From: Pseudomonadota bacterium
GTDB lineage: Bacteria; Pseudomonadota; Alphaproteobacteria; Azospirillales; Azospirillaceae
Assembly: GCA_023423695.1 (NCBI GenBank)
Contig: JAFAFA010000079.1
Coordinates: 372,001 to 436,000 of the forward strand
Direction: 5' to 3'
DNA length: 64,000 nucleotides
Shown: piece after piece, positions 42,770 through 52,647 of the stretch
Numbering within the stretch: the stretch's first letter is position 1
How the letters are laid out: the number at the start of each line of letters is the position of its first letter
Made by a program: the position numbers and the translations under genes
Notes under the pieces: model-generated
Database searches by the model: none
What the model was told of the DNA's origin: nothing
Seen by the model: the letters and a program-made list of their open reading frames with translations, nothing else

Positions 42770-44854
42770 TCAGCGGATTTCCACGGTGGCGCTGTCGCTG
42801 CGTCCGTCGGCGTCGAGCACGGTGACGCGGACCAGCCCCGGACCGTCCGGCCGCCACACCACCTCACGCGCGATGGGCGATTGGGCGATCCGGCGCCCGT
42901 CGATCAGCCAGGACAGCGGCCGTCGGCCGCCGGTTGCGGTCAGGGTCATCGGCTCCCCCTTCCCGTCCGGCCCAAGCGCCTCCAGAACCATGTCGCTGAC
43001 CGGGAAGGTCAGGCGAAGACGGTCGCTCTGGCGGGGACCGGCAATCTCTGCATCACCCGGACGCAGGCGGCGCAGGAGTTCCGGCGGCGTCTCGGTGCGC
43101 ACCGGGCCGGCGGGGCGGCCACGCTCGGCCGGAAGACGGTCGAACACCTCGAACAGCAGTGGAGCCGCCGTGTTGCGGCCGTAATGGTCGGGACTGGGCG
43201 TGCCGTCCGGACGGCCGACCCAAACGCCGACCGTATAGCGCCCGGTGACGCCGAAGGCCCAGGCGTCGCGGAAGCCATAGCTGGTTCCGGTCTTCAGCGC
43301 CACCGGCCCGCTGCCGCGCAGTTCCTGCGCCTGCACCACGCCCGGCGGTGGCGGAGAGCCTTCCAGGATCGCCCGAACCTGCTGCGCCGCCGTGGCAGAC
43401 AGCAGCCGGTGTTCCGCCCCGTTGCCTTCCTCCCTGGTCGCGCGCAACGGTGCGACCAGCCCGTCGCGGGCAAGCCCGGTGTAGAGCGCCGTCATGTCCC
43501 ACAGGCTGATCGACGCCCCGCCCAGGGCCACCGGCAGGCCCGGCAGCGCCGTGCCGCGGGGCAGCACGAGCCGCGCACCGGCCCGCCGCAGTGCGTCGGC
43601 GAATCTCAGCGGCCCCACCCGGTCGAGCACCAGAACCGCCGGCACATTCAGCGAGCGTTGCAGCGCCTCCATCACCGTCAGGTCTCCGGTGAAGCTGCGG
43701 TCGAAATTGCGCGGCGCCCAGTCGCCGAAGCGGGTGGAGACGTCGGCGATCTGCGTCAGCGGATGGATGATGCCGTCGTCGAAGCCCAGCCCATAGATGA
43801 AGGGCTTCAGCGCCGATCCCGGCGATCGCACCGCCCGCACCATGTCGATGGGCCCCTGCCGCGTCTCGTCCAGCGCATTGGGACTGCCGAGATAGGCCAG
43901 CACCGACCGGTCGCGGTTGTCGACCACCAGCACCGCCAGTCCGGCCTGCGGGTTCAGCGTCTCCGCCGCCCTACGACCCAGCGCCTCGACCGCCTGTTGC
44001 AAGGTGCCGTCGATGGTGGTGGCGATCTCCGCCCGGCCGGGATTGGCGCTGCGCAGCCGGTCGGCCAGATGCGGAGCCGAGGCCGGCAGCGGTAGCCGTG
44101 CCGACGGCACCGGCAGCGACTTCGCCTCCGCCACCGCCTTGGGCGACAGGGCGCTCGCCTCCGCCACCCGGTCGAGCACTTTGTCGCGCGCCGCCTGCGC
44201 CCGCTCCGGGTAGCGGTCGGGCCGCAGCCTGGACGGCGACTGCGGCAGCGAGACCAGCAACGCCGCCTCCGCCGCGTCCAGTTCCACCGGCGATTTGCCC
44301 AGCAGCATCAGCGAGGCCGCGCGAATGCCTTCGATGTTGCCGCCATAGGGGGCGAGCGTCAGGTACATGCCGAGGATATCGCGCTTGCCGTAACGCCATT
44401 CCAACTGCGCCGCCCGCGCCGCCTCGATCAGCTTTGCGGAGAAGGTGCGCGGACGCGGCTCCAGCAGGCGGGCGACCTGCATGGTGATGGTGGAAGCGCC
44501 GGAGACCACCCGCCCCGCCCCCAAATTCTGTGCCGCCGCCCGCAGCACCGCCAGCGGATCGACGCCGGCATGGCTTTCGAACCGCCGGTCCTCATAGGCC
44601 AGCAGCAGCTCGACGAACAGAGGCGACACGTCCTCGACCGTCGCCGGCAGACGCCATGCCCCCGCCCCGTTGGTGAAGACGCGCAGCGGCTGGCCCTTGC
44701 GGTCGGTGACCGTCACCGACAGATCGGCCAGCCGGTCCAGCGGCGGCGGGAACAGCCGGTCGAGCGCGAGCGTCGTGCCCATCAGGACGGCGACGCCCGC
44801 TGCCGCTACGCTCGCTCGCCGGATCCAACGCTGCCGGAACCAACCCCGCGCCAA
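42770..44854 (-). CDS. pbpC: Penicillin-binding protein 1C
   Basis: 694 residues with a TTG start (GGAG at 7 bases). One N-terminal membrane helix, a GT51 glycosyltransferase domain (LLLAYEDRRFESHAGVDPLAVLRA ... GASTITMQVARLL), a transpeptidase domain with PGSALKPFIY and KTGTSYGFRDAW, and a C-terminal BiPBP-type domain. Makes or repairs peptidoglycan. Starts 3 bases after the end of the alpha-2-macroglobulin gene, a pairing common in proteobacteria. Confidence 0.96.
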   Translation of the reverse strand: MARGWFRQRWIRRASVAAAGVAVLMGTTLALDRLFPPPLDRLADLSVTVTDRKGQPLRVFTNGAGAWRLPATVEDVSPLFVELLLAYEDRRFESHAGVDPLAVLRAAAQNLGAGRVVSGASTITMQVARLLEPRPRTFSAKLIEAARAAQLEWRYGKRDILGMYLTLAPYGGNIEGIRAASLMLLGKSPVELDAAEAALLVSLPQSPSRLRPDRYPERAQAARDKVLDRVAEASALSPKAVAEAKSLPVPSARLPLPASAPHLADRLRSANPGRAEIATTIDGTLQQAVEALGRRAAETLNPQAGLAVLVVDNRDRSVLAYLGSPNALDETRQGPIDMVRAVRSPGSALKPFIYGLGFDDGIIHPLTQIADVSTRFGDWAPRNFDRSFTGDLTVMEALQRSLNVPAVLVLDRVGPLRFADALRRAGARLVLPRGTALPGLPVALGGASISLWDMTALYTGLARDGLVAPLRATREEGNGAEHRLLSATAAQQVRAILEGSPPPPGVVQAQELRGSGPVALKTGTSYGFRDAWAFGVTGRYTVGVWVGRPDGTPSPDHYGRNTAAPLLFEVFDRLPAERGRPAGPVRTETPPELLRRLRPGDAEIAGPRQSDRLRLTFPVSDMVLEALGPDGKGEPMTLTATGGRRPLSWLIDGRRIAQSPIAREVVWRPDGPGLVRVTVLDADGRSDSATVEIR

Positions 44855-44857
44855 TCG

Positions 44858-47800
44858 TCACTCCGCCGGATGGACCGTGATCCGCCCGGTGTTCTGACGG
44901 GCGAAAAAGCGCGGTTTGTACATGTCCTCCACCGTCGCGCCCGGCAGTTCATAGGTGCCGGGGGTGATGGCGCGGACGATGAAGGCCAGCTTGAAGGTCT
45001 GCTGGTCCTCCGTCAGGTCCACCGCTGCGACATAGCGGTCGTCGCGCGCTTCGGCCGTGCGGGTGTAGCTGAGGTCGCCCAGCCACTGCATCTCCTCCGG
45101 CGTGCCGCCACCCAGCTTGGCGTTCTCGATCTCCCAACCGGCGGGCAGCGCATGGGTCACGATGCCCTGGTGGAACAGCTTGGTGTTCGCCTCGCCCTCC
45201 AGCACCACGACGAAGACGTCGTTCTGCTTGATGCCGTCGAGGTTCAGCACCTCGCCCTTGCGGGTGAAGAAGTTTCGCTTGATGCGCAGCCCTTCGCGCG
45301 CCGCCGGTTGCGGCGCCACCGGAACGCCGGACAGCGACACCGCCTGCCACACCGCCGCCTTGCCGGCATTGGCGACCGGGATGCCGGCCTTCAGCTGGGC
45401 CAGCGTCGGGGTCAGGTCGACCCTCGCGCCGTCCTTCTTCGCACCGCCCAGCGTCACCTCCACCTTGGCCGGCGCGCCGCGCAGCAGCGCGTCGGCGGCC
45501 AGCACCGACCATGCCTTTTCCTGCGTGTTGGTGCGGTTGGCGGCGGTGGCCGAGGCCGGGAGACGGTCGATCAGCGCCGGGATGCGGTTGCCCGCCATGT
45601 TGACCTCGGTCATCAGCGCCACCAGCGCGGCGGAATCGCGGACGGTGGAGCCGTAATCGACATGCCATTCCTCGCGCGCCAGATGGCCGACCGCGCTGTC
45701 GAAGGCGCTGGACGCCCGCTCCTGGTCGCCCATGCGGGCCAGAGCCGCAGCCAGCTGCCCCTTGGCGAGCGGCGTCGGCAGCTTCTCCAGCGCGGTATCG
45801 TGCAAGTAGCGCGCCGGCCCCGGCAGCGACACGCCGGCCAGGGCCAGCGTGTGCAGGGCATAGGCGCGAACCGCCAACTCGTTCGGCTCCGTCGCGCTGG
45901 CGATGGCGCGCTGACGCAGCCAAGACAACGCATCGGTCAGCGGCTTGTCCGGCACCGCCTCGCCCTTCTGCTTGGCGCGCACCAGGAACTCGGTGGCGTA
46001 GGCGGTCAGCCAGCCATCGGCCTCGTCATGGGCACCCCACAGGCCGAAGGCGCCGTCGAAGCGCTGCTTGTCCATCGTGCGGGAGATCGCCTGCTGGACG
46101 CGGGCCTCCAGCCCATCGTCGGGCTTGCGGTCCTTGCCCAGCGCCAGCTCCACATCGCGCACCACCAGCAGCGGCAGGGCGCGGCTGACCGTCTGTTCCA
46201 GGCAGCCATATGGATAGCGGTCGAGCGCCCGCAGGATGCCTCCGACATCGAAGGGCGGCGCGGTGGTGAAGCTGGCCGACCAGTTGGTCGTCCCCGGCAG
46301 ATAGGTCGCCAACTCCGCCCCGTCGAAGCGGACGCTCTCGCCGGGCGCGATCTGGCGGGTGACGAACTGGGTCTCCACCGCGCGGGCCGGGCGGACGGTG
46401 ATGCCGTATTCGTGGCTCAGCGCCAGATTTTCCGGCCCCTTCACCGCCACGGCGACATGGCCGATGCCGGCTGCGACACCCTTCAGCGGCACCACCAGCG
46501 TCTTGCGCTCGCCCTTCTCCAGCGGAACCGAGAGGTTCCCGCCCTCCACCGCCACCGCGTCCTGGGCGGTGACCGCCACCTCATAGGTGCCGGCCGCCGC
46601 CTCGACATTGTGAAGCGACAGCGTCACCCGGCTGTCGTCGCCGGGGGCGAGGAAGCGCGGCAGGATGGCGTCGGCCACCAGCGGATCGCGCACCGTCACC
46701 GGTCCGGCGGCGGAGCCGACCCGGCCGCGGCTGTAGGCCACCGCCATTAGCCGAAGCTCGCCGTTGAAGTCAGGCACGTCGAAACCGATGCGGGCGGTGC
46801 CGTCGGCGCCGACCTTCACCGGGCCCTGGAACAGCGACACCACGGTGAAGGGCACCACCGGCAGTCCGGCGCCGCTGGAATCGCCACCCTGGCGCATGGC
46901 GCCATAGGGGCCGTCGAGCGGGTCGATCAGCCGGCCGTAATCGTCGCGGATGTCCAGCCCCAGCCGGCGCTTGCCGAAATAATGCTTCTCCGGCTGCGGG
47001 CTGGCGAAGTCGGTCAGACGCAGGATGCCCTCGTCCACCGCGGCCAGCGTGACATAGGTGTCCTCTATCGACCCGCCATCCGCGGCGGCCACCTTCACCC
47101 CGACCTCCAGCCGGCTGCGCGGGCGCATCACCTGCGGCGCGTCCAGCGTGACGGCCAGCGTGCGGACCGACGGATCGACGCCGACCCAGGCGACGCCCAT
47201 GGCGCGCACCGGCTGGCGTTCCCGCCCCTTGACCGGCGGACGGTAGGCGGTGGCGGTGACATAGGCGCCGGGCCCCCAGGCGGCATCGACCGGGATCTCC
47301 ACCGTCGCCCCCTCGGCCGGGACCGAGATGGTGCGCACGTCGAAGATGCGGTCGGTCGCCACAGTCACCAGCAGCTCGCCGGCGAAGGGCGGAGCGACGC
47401 GGATGCGGGCAGTCTCGCCGGGCTTGTAGGACTGCTTGTCGGTGGAGACCTGCAGCTTGTCGGGGATGTCGGCAGTCTCATCGCCGCCGGCCCAGCCGGA
47501 ATAGAAGCGGTAGGAACTGGCGACGCCCGCCGCCTTGTCCGTCACCTCCAACCGGTAGCGGCCGAAGTCGCGCTTGCCCAGCGCCACCTGCGCCGGCTTG
47601 TCGGCGGCGACATCGACGGTGCCGGACGCCAGCGGCACGTCGCGCACCGTGGCATTGTAGCTGTAACGGCCATCGCGGCGGAACCAGACGAAGGAAACCC
47701 GCTCCTCCACCAATTCCCATTTGATGCCGGGTTTGGCGATGGCGCTGCCGTCCGGTGCCACGGCGACGAGGTCGAAGGCGGCCTCCGCCCCCTCGCCGAT

Positions 47801-50074
47801 GCGGCCGTCGGAGAAGCGCGGGCGGAGGCCCAGCGCATGGGTCCTCGGCCGCACCGGCACGCTCACCGACTTGTGCACCGGGCGCCCGCCCGGCTCCGAC
47901 AGGGTGACGCGGATGTCGGCGCGCAATGGCTTGCTGGTGTCCGGCACCTCCGGCAACGTCACTGCGACGCGCGATACGCCCTGATCGTCGGTGGTCGGGA
48001 ATTCCAGCGGGTCGAGCCGCTCGGTCGGATTGTCCTGCACCCGGCCGAAGCGATAGTCCTTGAAGGCCGGATAGGGCATCGGATCGGGCTTCAGCGCCAC
48101 CTCGGCGGTGCCGTCCAGCCCGGCGGCCGGCGGGCCGTAGAGGAAGCGGCCCTGCGCCGTCACCTCGAAGGGTTGCCCCGGCACCAGGATCGGCGCGCTG
48201 GCGGTCAGGTCGAGCGCCAGCTTGACCGGCACGAAATCCTCGACTTGGAACTCGCCGCGTCCGATCGGCTCGCCCTTAGGGTCGCTGTAGACCAGCACCG
48301 CCCAGCCGCCCAGCGGCGCCGTGCGGGTCAGGCTCAGCGGCAGGAAGAAGCCGCCAGCCTCCCGACCCTTCAGGGCGCCGCTGTAATATTCGGTGCCGCT
48401 GGGGCGCAGGACCTTCACGGTCAGCGGGAAGTTGTCCACCGCCTCGGTCTTGTCGTCACGCAGCAGGATCGACAGGTTCACCGTCTCGCCCTGACGGTAG
48501 ACGCCGCGGTCGCTGTAGACGAAGGCGTCCATCGGCCCCGGCGCCGGACGCCCGCCGACCCCGCGGTCGCTGAGGTCGAAGGCGGCGCCGGTCAGGTCCT
48601 GCATGGCGAAATCGGTGCCGAGATATGCCATCACCATCTCGGGCGCATTGCCACCGGTCTTCAGCAGGCCGGGCGCGAAGCGGGCGCGGCCGAACTCATC
48701 GGTCTTGGCGCGGGCCAGTTCGGAGTTGTTGCGGGCAACCAGCGCCACATCCACCCCCGGCAGCGGCTTGGCCGAGCCGAAGGAGCGGGCGAAGACGGTC
48801 AGCCCGTCGGCACCGCGGAAACTGGTCAGGCCGATGTCGGACAGCAGCACCCATTGGGTCGCCAGCGCGTCCCAACGGTCCGAGTCCTCCACGTCATGCG
48901 GACGGGCGGTGACGACATACAGGCCGGCCTTCGGGTCGTCGCCCACCGCCTGCCGGAACGGAATGGCGGCGGTGGTGTCGCGGTTGCGCTCCCCCTTCAC
49001 GTCCAGCGAGCCGGACCACACCAGCTCGCCGTTCTCCTGGGCCAGCCGGTCGGCGGAATAGCCTGTCAACTCGTTGAAGATGCTGCCTTCATACTTGTTC
49101 GAGACGAGCGCGCGGTCGGCGATGCGGTAGACCGACACGTCGAGCCGGTCGGTGTTGACGCTGACCACCGGAATGCCGTCGGCGCCCTTGCGCGGCAGGA
49201 TATAGGCGGAGCCGCGGAACGCAGCCATGGACGGCCGGTCGGGCACGCGCACGCGCTGGGTCTCGTCGGCCTTCAGCGCAACGCCGTCCTCGCCGGGCAA
49301 CCCCTGGCGCAGTGTGACGGTGTAGCCGTTGCCATGGGTGACGCCGCGCAGGCACAGGCTGTTCTCCCGCGCTTCGAGCGCGGTCTTGGTCGGCGGTTCC
49401 ACCCGGACGTAATCGTCGAAGCGTACGCCCTGCTTGCCGCTCAGCCGGTCGGAGAACTGGAAGCAGACGCGCGGGCTGGTGCCCTCCGCGTCGACCGTGA
49501 CGCCGGTCATCGCCAGCCCGGCCTTGCGGCGCAGGGCGACGATGCGCTCCTCCAGCTTCGGCGCCTGGGCGTCGAGCGTCGCCGCCTCCATCTTCGGCGC
49601 CAGTTCCTGTATGGATCTCAGCGCCTTGATCGCCTCGTCCGGCTTGCCGAAGGCCTCGTCCATCAGCGTGGCGATGCGCCACAGGATGGCGACGCGTTCC
49701 TCGTCCTTCGGGTTGAACTGGCCGGCCATCACGGCGCTGTGCAGCGCACGATCCTTGTTGGGCGGAGATGCTGCCATCCAGGCCGCACTCAACTCCAGCC
49801 AGACCGACGGCGAACCGCCGCCCTGGGTGATCGTCTTCTCATAGGCCTGGATGGCACCGGCCATGTCCTTGCGGTCGCGGGCGGCGCGCGCCTGCTTCAG
49901 CAGGTCGGCGATCACCTGCGGCTTCGGCTGCGGCGGCGATTTCAGCAGCAGTCCATTGGCATAGGCACTGGCGTCGGACAGCGCCCCCGGCGGCGTGTAG
50001 TCGGCGCGGACCGGAGTGCCTAGGAAGGCCATCACCACAAGGACCCAGAGCAGCGTCAGCAGCCGTACCATCAT
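44858..50074 (-). CDS. yfhM: Alpha-2-macroglobulin family protein
   Basis: 1738 residues. Signal peptide (VRLLTLLWVLVVMAFLGTPVRA) without a lipobox, so it is not a lipoprotein, unlike E. coli YfhM. About 300 N-terminal helical residues are followed by MG beta domains, a bait-like region and the thioester motif YPYGCLEQ (Cys near residue 1291), then a complement-like alpha/alpha region. Traps attacking proteases in the periplasm, protecting the cell wall that PbpC repairs. The pbpC gene follows 3 bases later. Confidence 0.96.
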   Translation of the reverse strand: MMVRLLTLLWVLVVMAFLGTPVRADYTPPGALSDASAYANGLLLKSPPQPKPQVIADLLKQARAARDRKDMAGAIQAYEKTITQGGGSPSVWLELSAAWMAASPPNKDRALHSAVMAGQFNPKDEERVAILWRIATLMDEAFGKPDEAIKALRSIQELAPKMEAATLDAQAPKLEERIVALRRKAGLAMTGVTVDAEGTSPRVCFQFSDRLSGKQGVRFDDYVRVEPPTKTALEARENSLCLRGVTHGNGYTVTLRQGLPGEDGVALKADETQRVRVPDRPSMAAFRGSAYILPRKGADGIPVVSVNTDRLDVSVYRIADRALVSNKYEGSIFNELTGYSADRLAQENGELVWSGSLDVKGERNRDTTAAIPFRQAVGDDPKAGLYVVTARPHDVEDSDRWDALATQWVLLSDIGLTSFRGADGLTVFARSFGSAKPLPGVDVALVARNNSELARAKTDEFGRARFAPGLLKTGGNAPEMVMAYLGTDFAMQDLTGAAFDLSDRGVGGRPAPGPMDAFVYSDRGVYRQGETVNLSILLRDDKTEAVDNFPLTVKVLRPSGTEYYSGALKGREAGGFFLPLSLTRTAPLGGWAVLVYSDPKGEPIGRGEFQVEDFVPVKLALDLTASAPILVPGQPFEVTAQGRFLYGPPAAGLDGTAEVALKPDPMPYPAFKDYRFGRVQDNPTERLDPLEFPTTDDQGVSRVAVTLPEVPDTSKPLRADIRVTLSEPGGRPVHKSVSVPVRPRTHALGLRPRFSDGRIGEGAEAAFDLVAVAPDGSAIAKPGIKWELVEERVSFVWFRRDGRYSYNATVRDVPLASGTVDVAADKPAQVALGKRDFGRYRLEVTDKAAGVASSYRFYSGWAGGDETADIPDKLQVSTDKQSYKPGETARIRVAPPFAGELLVTVATDRIFDVRTISVPAEGATVEIPVDAAWGPGAYVTATAYRPPVKGRERQPVRAMGVAWVGVDPSVRTLAVTLDAPQVMRPRSRLEVGVKVAAADGGSIEDTYVTLAAVDEGILRLTDFASPQPEKHYFGKRRLGLDIRDDYGRLIDPLDGPYGAMRQGGDSSGAGLPVVPFTVVSLFQGPVKVGADGTARIGFDVPDFNGELRLMAVAYSRGRVGSAAGPVTVRDPLVADAILPRFLAPGDDSRVTLSLHNVEAAAGTYEVAVTAQDAVAVEGGNLSVPLEKGERKTLVVPLKGVAAGIGHVAVAVKGPENLALSHEYGITVRPARAVETQFVTRQIAPGESVRFDGAELATYLPGTTNWSASFTTAPPFDVGGILRALDRYPYGCLEQTVSRALPLLVVRDVELALGKDRKPDDGLEARVQQAISRTMDKQRFDGAFGLWGAHDEADGWLTAYATEFLVRAKQKGEAVPDKPLTDALSWLRQRAIASATEPNELAVRAYALHTLALAGVSLPGPARYLHDTALEKLPTPLAKGQLAAALARMGDQERASSAFDSAVGHLAREEWHVDYGSTVRDSAALVALMTEVNMAGNRIPALIDRLPASATAANRTNTQEKAWSVLAADALLRGAPAKVEVTLGGAKKDGARVDLTPTLAQLKAGIPVANAGKAAVWQAVSLSGVPVAPQPAAREGLRIKRNFFTRKGEVLNLDGIKQNDVFVVVLEGEANTKLFHQGIVTHALPAGWEIENAKLGGGTPEEMQWLGDLSYTRTAEARDDRYVAAVDLTEDQQTFKLAFIVRAITPGTYELPGATVEDMYKPRFFARQNTGRITVHPAE

Positions 50075-50177
50075 GTCGCCTTACAACCGGAAGCGGGAAC
50101 GCCCGGTTATAGCGCCGATAATCAGTCAGTTGCGATAGGCCGAAGCGCCGATGCCACTTCTCGATAGCTTCCAACAC

Positions 50178-50330
50178 TCCCTCTCCCGCCCCGGGAGAGG
50201 GAAGGGGGGCGCCGCGAAGCGGTGGGAAGGGCGAGGGGCGATCCAAGGAACCATACGCTTCTGGTTTCCTGGACTACCCCTCACCCTCCCACTTCGTGGG
50301 TCCCCCCCCCTCTCCCGGGGCGGGAGAGGG
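50178..50330. repeat. REP-like inverted doublet
   Basis: Two inverted palindromes, CCCTCTCCCG-CCC-CGGGAGAGGG at 50179-50201 and CCCTCTCCCG-GGG-CGGGAGAGGG at 50308-50330, in opposite orientation. Between them the flanks are also related (CGCGAAGCGGTGGGAAGGGCG against CCACGAAGTGGGAGGGTGA on the other strand). The whole 150-base unit is an imperfect inverted repeat. The LysR coding frame ends inside it. Confidence 0.8.
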
Positions 50331-51215
50331 CGTATTCCCCACCGCAACGCGTATGAACGCCCGTTCGGCGATGCTGCGGTAGCGGTCGCGGTGGCGCAGC
50401 AGGTGGAAGGGCCGGGCCGGCAGTTCCAGCCCCTCCAGCGCCACGATCCGTCCGGCAGCCAGATCCTCCGCGACGATCAGGTCAGACAGCACGCTCGCCC
50501 CCACTCCCGCCAGCAGCGCTGCCCGGATCACCCCGCCACCCGGAAGCGTCATCGCAACATCCAACCCGTCCGGGTCCACCCCCACCCCCCGCATCGCCGC
50601 CTCGAACAGCGCGCGGGTGCCGGAACCGGGTTCGCGCAGGATCCAGCGTCCGGCAGCCAGCGCGCCGCCATCCACCCGCCCCAGTCCAACCCAGGGATGT
50701 CCCGCCCCGACCACCAGCCGCAGCCGGTCGCCCTCGATCGGTTCGCTGACCAGTGCCGGATCGGTCACCGCCCCCTCGGCGATGCCAAGTTCGGCGCGCC
50801 CGTCGCGCACGGCCTCGGCGACCTGTTCGGTGTTGCCGATGGACAAGTCGACGCGAATGCCCGGATAGTCCCCGGCGAAGCGCAGCAGCCGCGGCGGCAG
50901 CCAGTGGTTGCCGACCGTCTGGCTGGCCGCCAGCCGCAAGGCACCGCGCGACAGGCCCGACAGCTCGGCCAGCATGGTGCCGGCTTCTTCCACCTTCGCC
51001 AGAATGGCGCGGGCCCGACCGTGGAGCAGTTGGCCGGCGGCAGTCAGTTCCACCCGGCGGCCGATGCGGTCGAACAGGCGCAGGCCATGCTCCGCCTCCA
51101 GCGCGGCGATGGCGGCGCTGACCGCCGGCTGCGACAGGTGCAGCACCTCCGCGGCACGGGTGAAGTGCAGCATCTCCGCCACTGTGGCGAAGATGCGCAG
51201 CTGCTCCAGCGTCAC
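50274..51215 (-). CDS. LysR-family transcription regulator
   Basis: 313 residues, GTG start at 51215 overlapping the moeA stop by GTGA. The N-terminal helix-turn-helix is typical: FATVAEMLHFTRAAEVLHLSQPAVSAAIAALE. The C-terminal effector fold is normal to about residue 290. The last 20 or so residues (NTPSPAPGEGGGPTKWEGEG) come from the REP-like repeat and are not family-like; an original stop was probably lost. Regulated target unknown; coupling with moeA suggests a link to molybdenum use. Confidence 0.92.
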   Translation of the reverse strand: MTLEQLRIFATVAEMLHFTRAAEVLHLSQPAVSAAIAALEAEHGLRLFDRIGRRVELTAAGQLLHGRARAILAKVEEAGTMLAELSGLSRGALRLAASQTVGNHWLPPRLLRFAGDYPGIRVDLSIGNTEQVAEAVRDGRAELGIAEGAVTDPALVSEPIEGDRLRLVVGAGHPWVGLGRVDGGALAAGRWILREPGSGTRALFEAAMRGVGVDPDGLDVAMTLPGGGVIRAALLAGVGASVLSDLIVAEDLAAGRIVALEGLELPARPFHLLRHRDRYRSIAERAFIRVAVGNTPSPAPGEGGGPTKWEGEG

Positions 51216-52450
51216 GCGAACAGGCCGGTGAAGGGCAGGAAGTCCACCAGATCGCCCGGATTCACCGCGGTGGCCTCCGCCGGCATGTCGACCAGCCCGT
51301 CGGCCTCCACCATCGAGGTCAGCACGCCGGAGCTGTCGCTGGGAAACTTCACGGCGACCGGGCGGCCGTCCTCGCCACGCTCCAGCCGCGCGCGCAGGAA
51401 CTCGCGGCGGCCGGGCTTCTTGGCGAAGGTGAAGCCGGCGACCACCAGGCTGCGCGGCGTGGCGATGCCGGAGGCTCCCGACAGGCGCAGCACCAGCGGC
51501 CGGCCCACCAGCAGGAAGGTCACCATCGCCGACACCGGGTTGCCGGGCAGCCCCAGGAAGGGCGTGTCGCCCACCCGGCCCAGAGCCAGCGGCTTGCCCG
51601 GCTTGATCGCCAGCGTCCACAGGTCGATGGAGCCCAGTGCGTTGACCGCCGCCTTGACATGGTCCTCCTCGCCGACCGACACGCCGCCGCTGGTCACGAT
51701 CAGGTCGGCGGTGCCGGCAGCCTCGGCGAGCGCGGCGCGGGTGGCGTCCGGCCGGTCCGGCAGGATGCCGAGGTCGCGCACCTCCACCCCGAGTGCATCG
51801 AGCTGGGCGGCCAGCGTGTAGCGGTTGGCGTCATAGATGGCATGGTCCGGCTTCGGCGTCCCCGGGTCCCGCAGCTCGTCACCGGTGGAGAACAGCACCA
51901 CCCTCAGCCGCTTGCGCACCGTCAGGCTGGAACGGCCGACCGCGGCGGCAAGCCCGACCTCCTGTGCCCGCATCCGCTGGCCGGAGTGCAGCACGACGTC
52001 GCCGGACGTCATGTCCTCTCCCGCCGAACGGACGTTGGAGCCCCGCTTCAGCGAGGCGGGGACCAGCACCGCGTCGCCGTCGGTCCGACAATCCTCCTGC
52101 ATCGCCACGGTATCGACCCCGGCCGGGACCGGCGCGCCGGTGAAGATGCGCACCGCCTGCCCCGGCCCGACCGTTCCCTCGAACTTCGAGCCGGCCGGCA
52201 CGCGCCCGACGATGTCGAGGCGCCGGAACCCCTCCCCGGCATCGGCGGCATAGGCCCAGCCGTCCATGGCGGACACGTCGGCCGGCGGCACATTGACCGG
52301 AGCCACCACCTCCTGCGCCAGCATGCGGCCGAGTGCTTGGCGCAGCGGCACCTCCTCCGTCCCGGTCACGGCGCCGTATCCCTGCGCGACGCGCGCGACC
52401 GCCTCGTCCAGCGACAGAGGGGTGGGGCCGTGTGCGGAGCAATCGTCCAT
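51212..52450 (-). CDS. moeA: Molybdopterin molybdenumtransferase
   Basis: 412 residues from ATG 52450 (AAGGA 10 bases upstream). SAMDGWAY, FSTGDEL, TSGGVSVGEEDHVK and GLPGNPVSAMVTF are MoeA motifs; it inserts Mo into molybdopterin-AMP. Needed for nitrate reductase and other Mo enzymes. An FNR-type box lies about 140 bases upstream. The frame is open further upstream without a better ribosome site. LysR gene follows with overlap. Confidence 0.96.
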   Translation of the reverse strand: MDDCSAHGPTPLSLDEAVARVAQGYGAVTGTEEVPLRQALGRMLAQEVVAPVNVPPADVSAMDGWAYAADAGEGFRRLDIVGRVPAGSKFEGTVGPGQAVRIFTGAPVPAGVDTVAMQEDCRTDGDAVLVPASLKRGSNVRSAGEDMTSGDVVLHSGQRMRAQEVGLAAAVGRSSLTVRKRLRVVLFSTGDELRDPGTPKPDHAIYDANRYTLAAQLDALGVEVRDLGILPDRPDATRAALAEAAGTADLIVTSGGVSVGEEDHVKAAVNALGSIDLWTLAIKPGKPLALGRVGDTPFLGLPGNPVSAMVTFLLVGRPLVLRLSGASGIATPRSLVVAGFTFAKKPGRREFLRARLERGEDGRPVAVKFPSDSSGVLTSMVEADGLVDMPAEATAVNPGDLVDFLPFTGLFA

Positions 52451-52582
52451 TGTCTCGATGTCCTTGATATGGTGGTCCGGGATGGGGTGGTCCGGCGACG
52501 TGCCGGTTCGCGTCGGCTGTCGCACTCGTCCGAAGGAGCGGCTATTTCACGCGATCGGTACCGTCAACTGCAGCGCGCGACC

Positions 52583-52596
52583 TTGATCGACGTCAA
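52583..52596 (-). promoter_or_regulatory. Candidate FNR box upstream of moeA
   Basis: TTGAT-CGAC-GTCAA on the plus strand (TTGAC-GTCG-ATCAA on the minus strand), nine of ten matches to the FNR/FixK consensus. Placed 41.5 bases upstream, a start point near 52548 would have a weak -10 TACCGA (52560-52555). The moeA start is then about 98 bases downstream. Confidence 0.5.
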
Positions 52597-52647
52597 GATC
52601 CTGTTTAGGCATGTGCCGGTTGCGCGCCCCTTTCGCCGCCCGGCCGG

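Noticed and set aside
46982..50023. 1013-codon plus-strand frame opposite the alpha-2-macroglobulin gene
   Set aside because: Shadow frame with no domain; the sense gene has CLEQ and full length.
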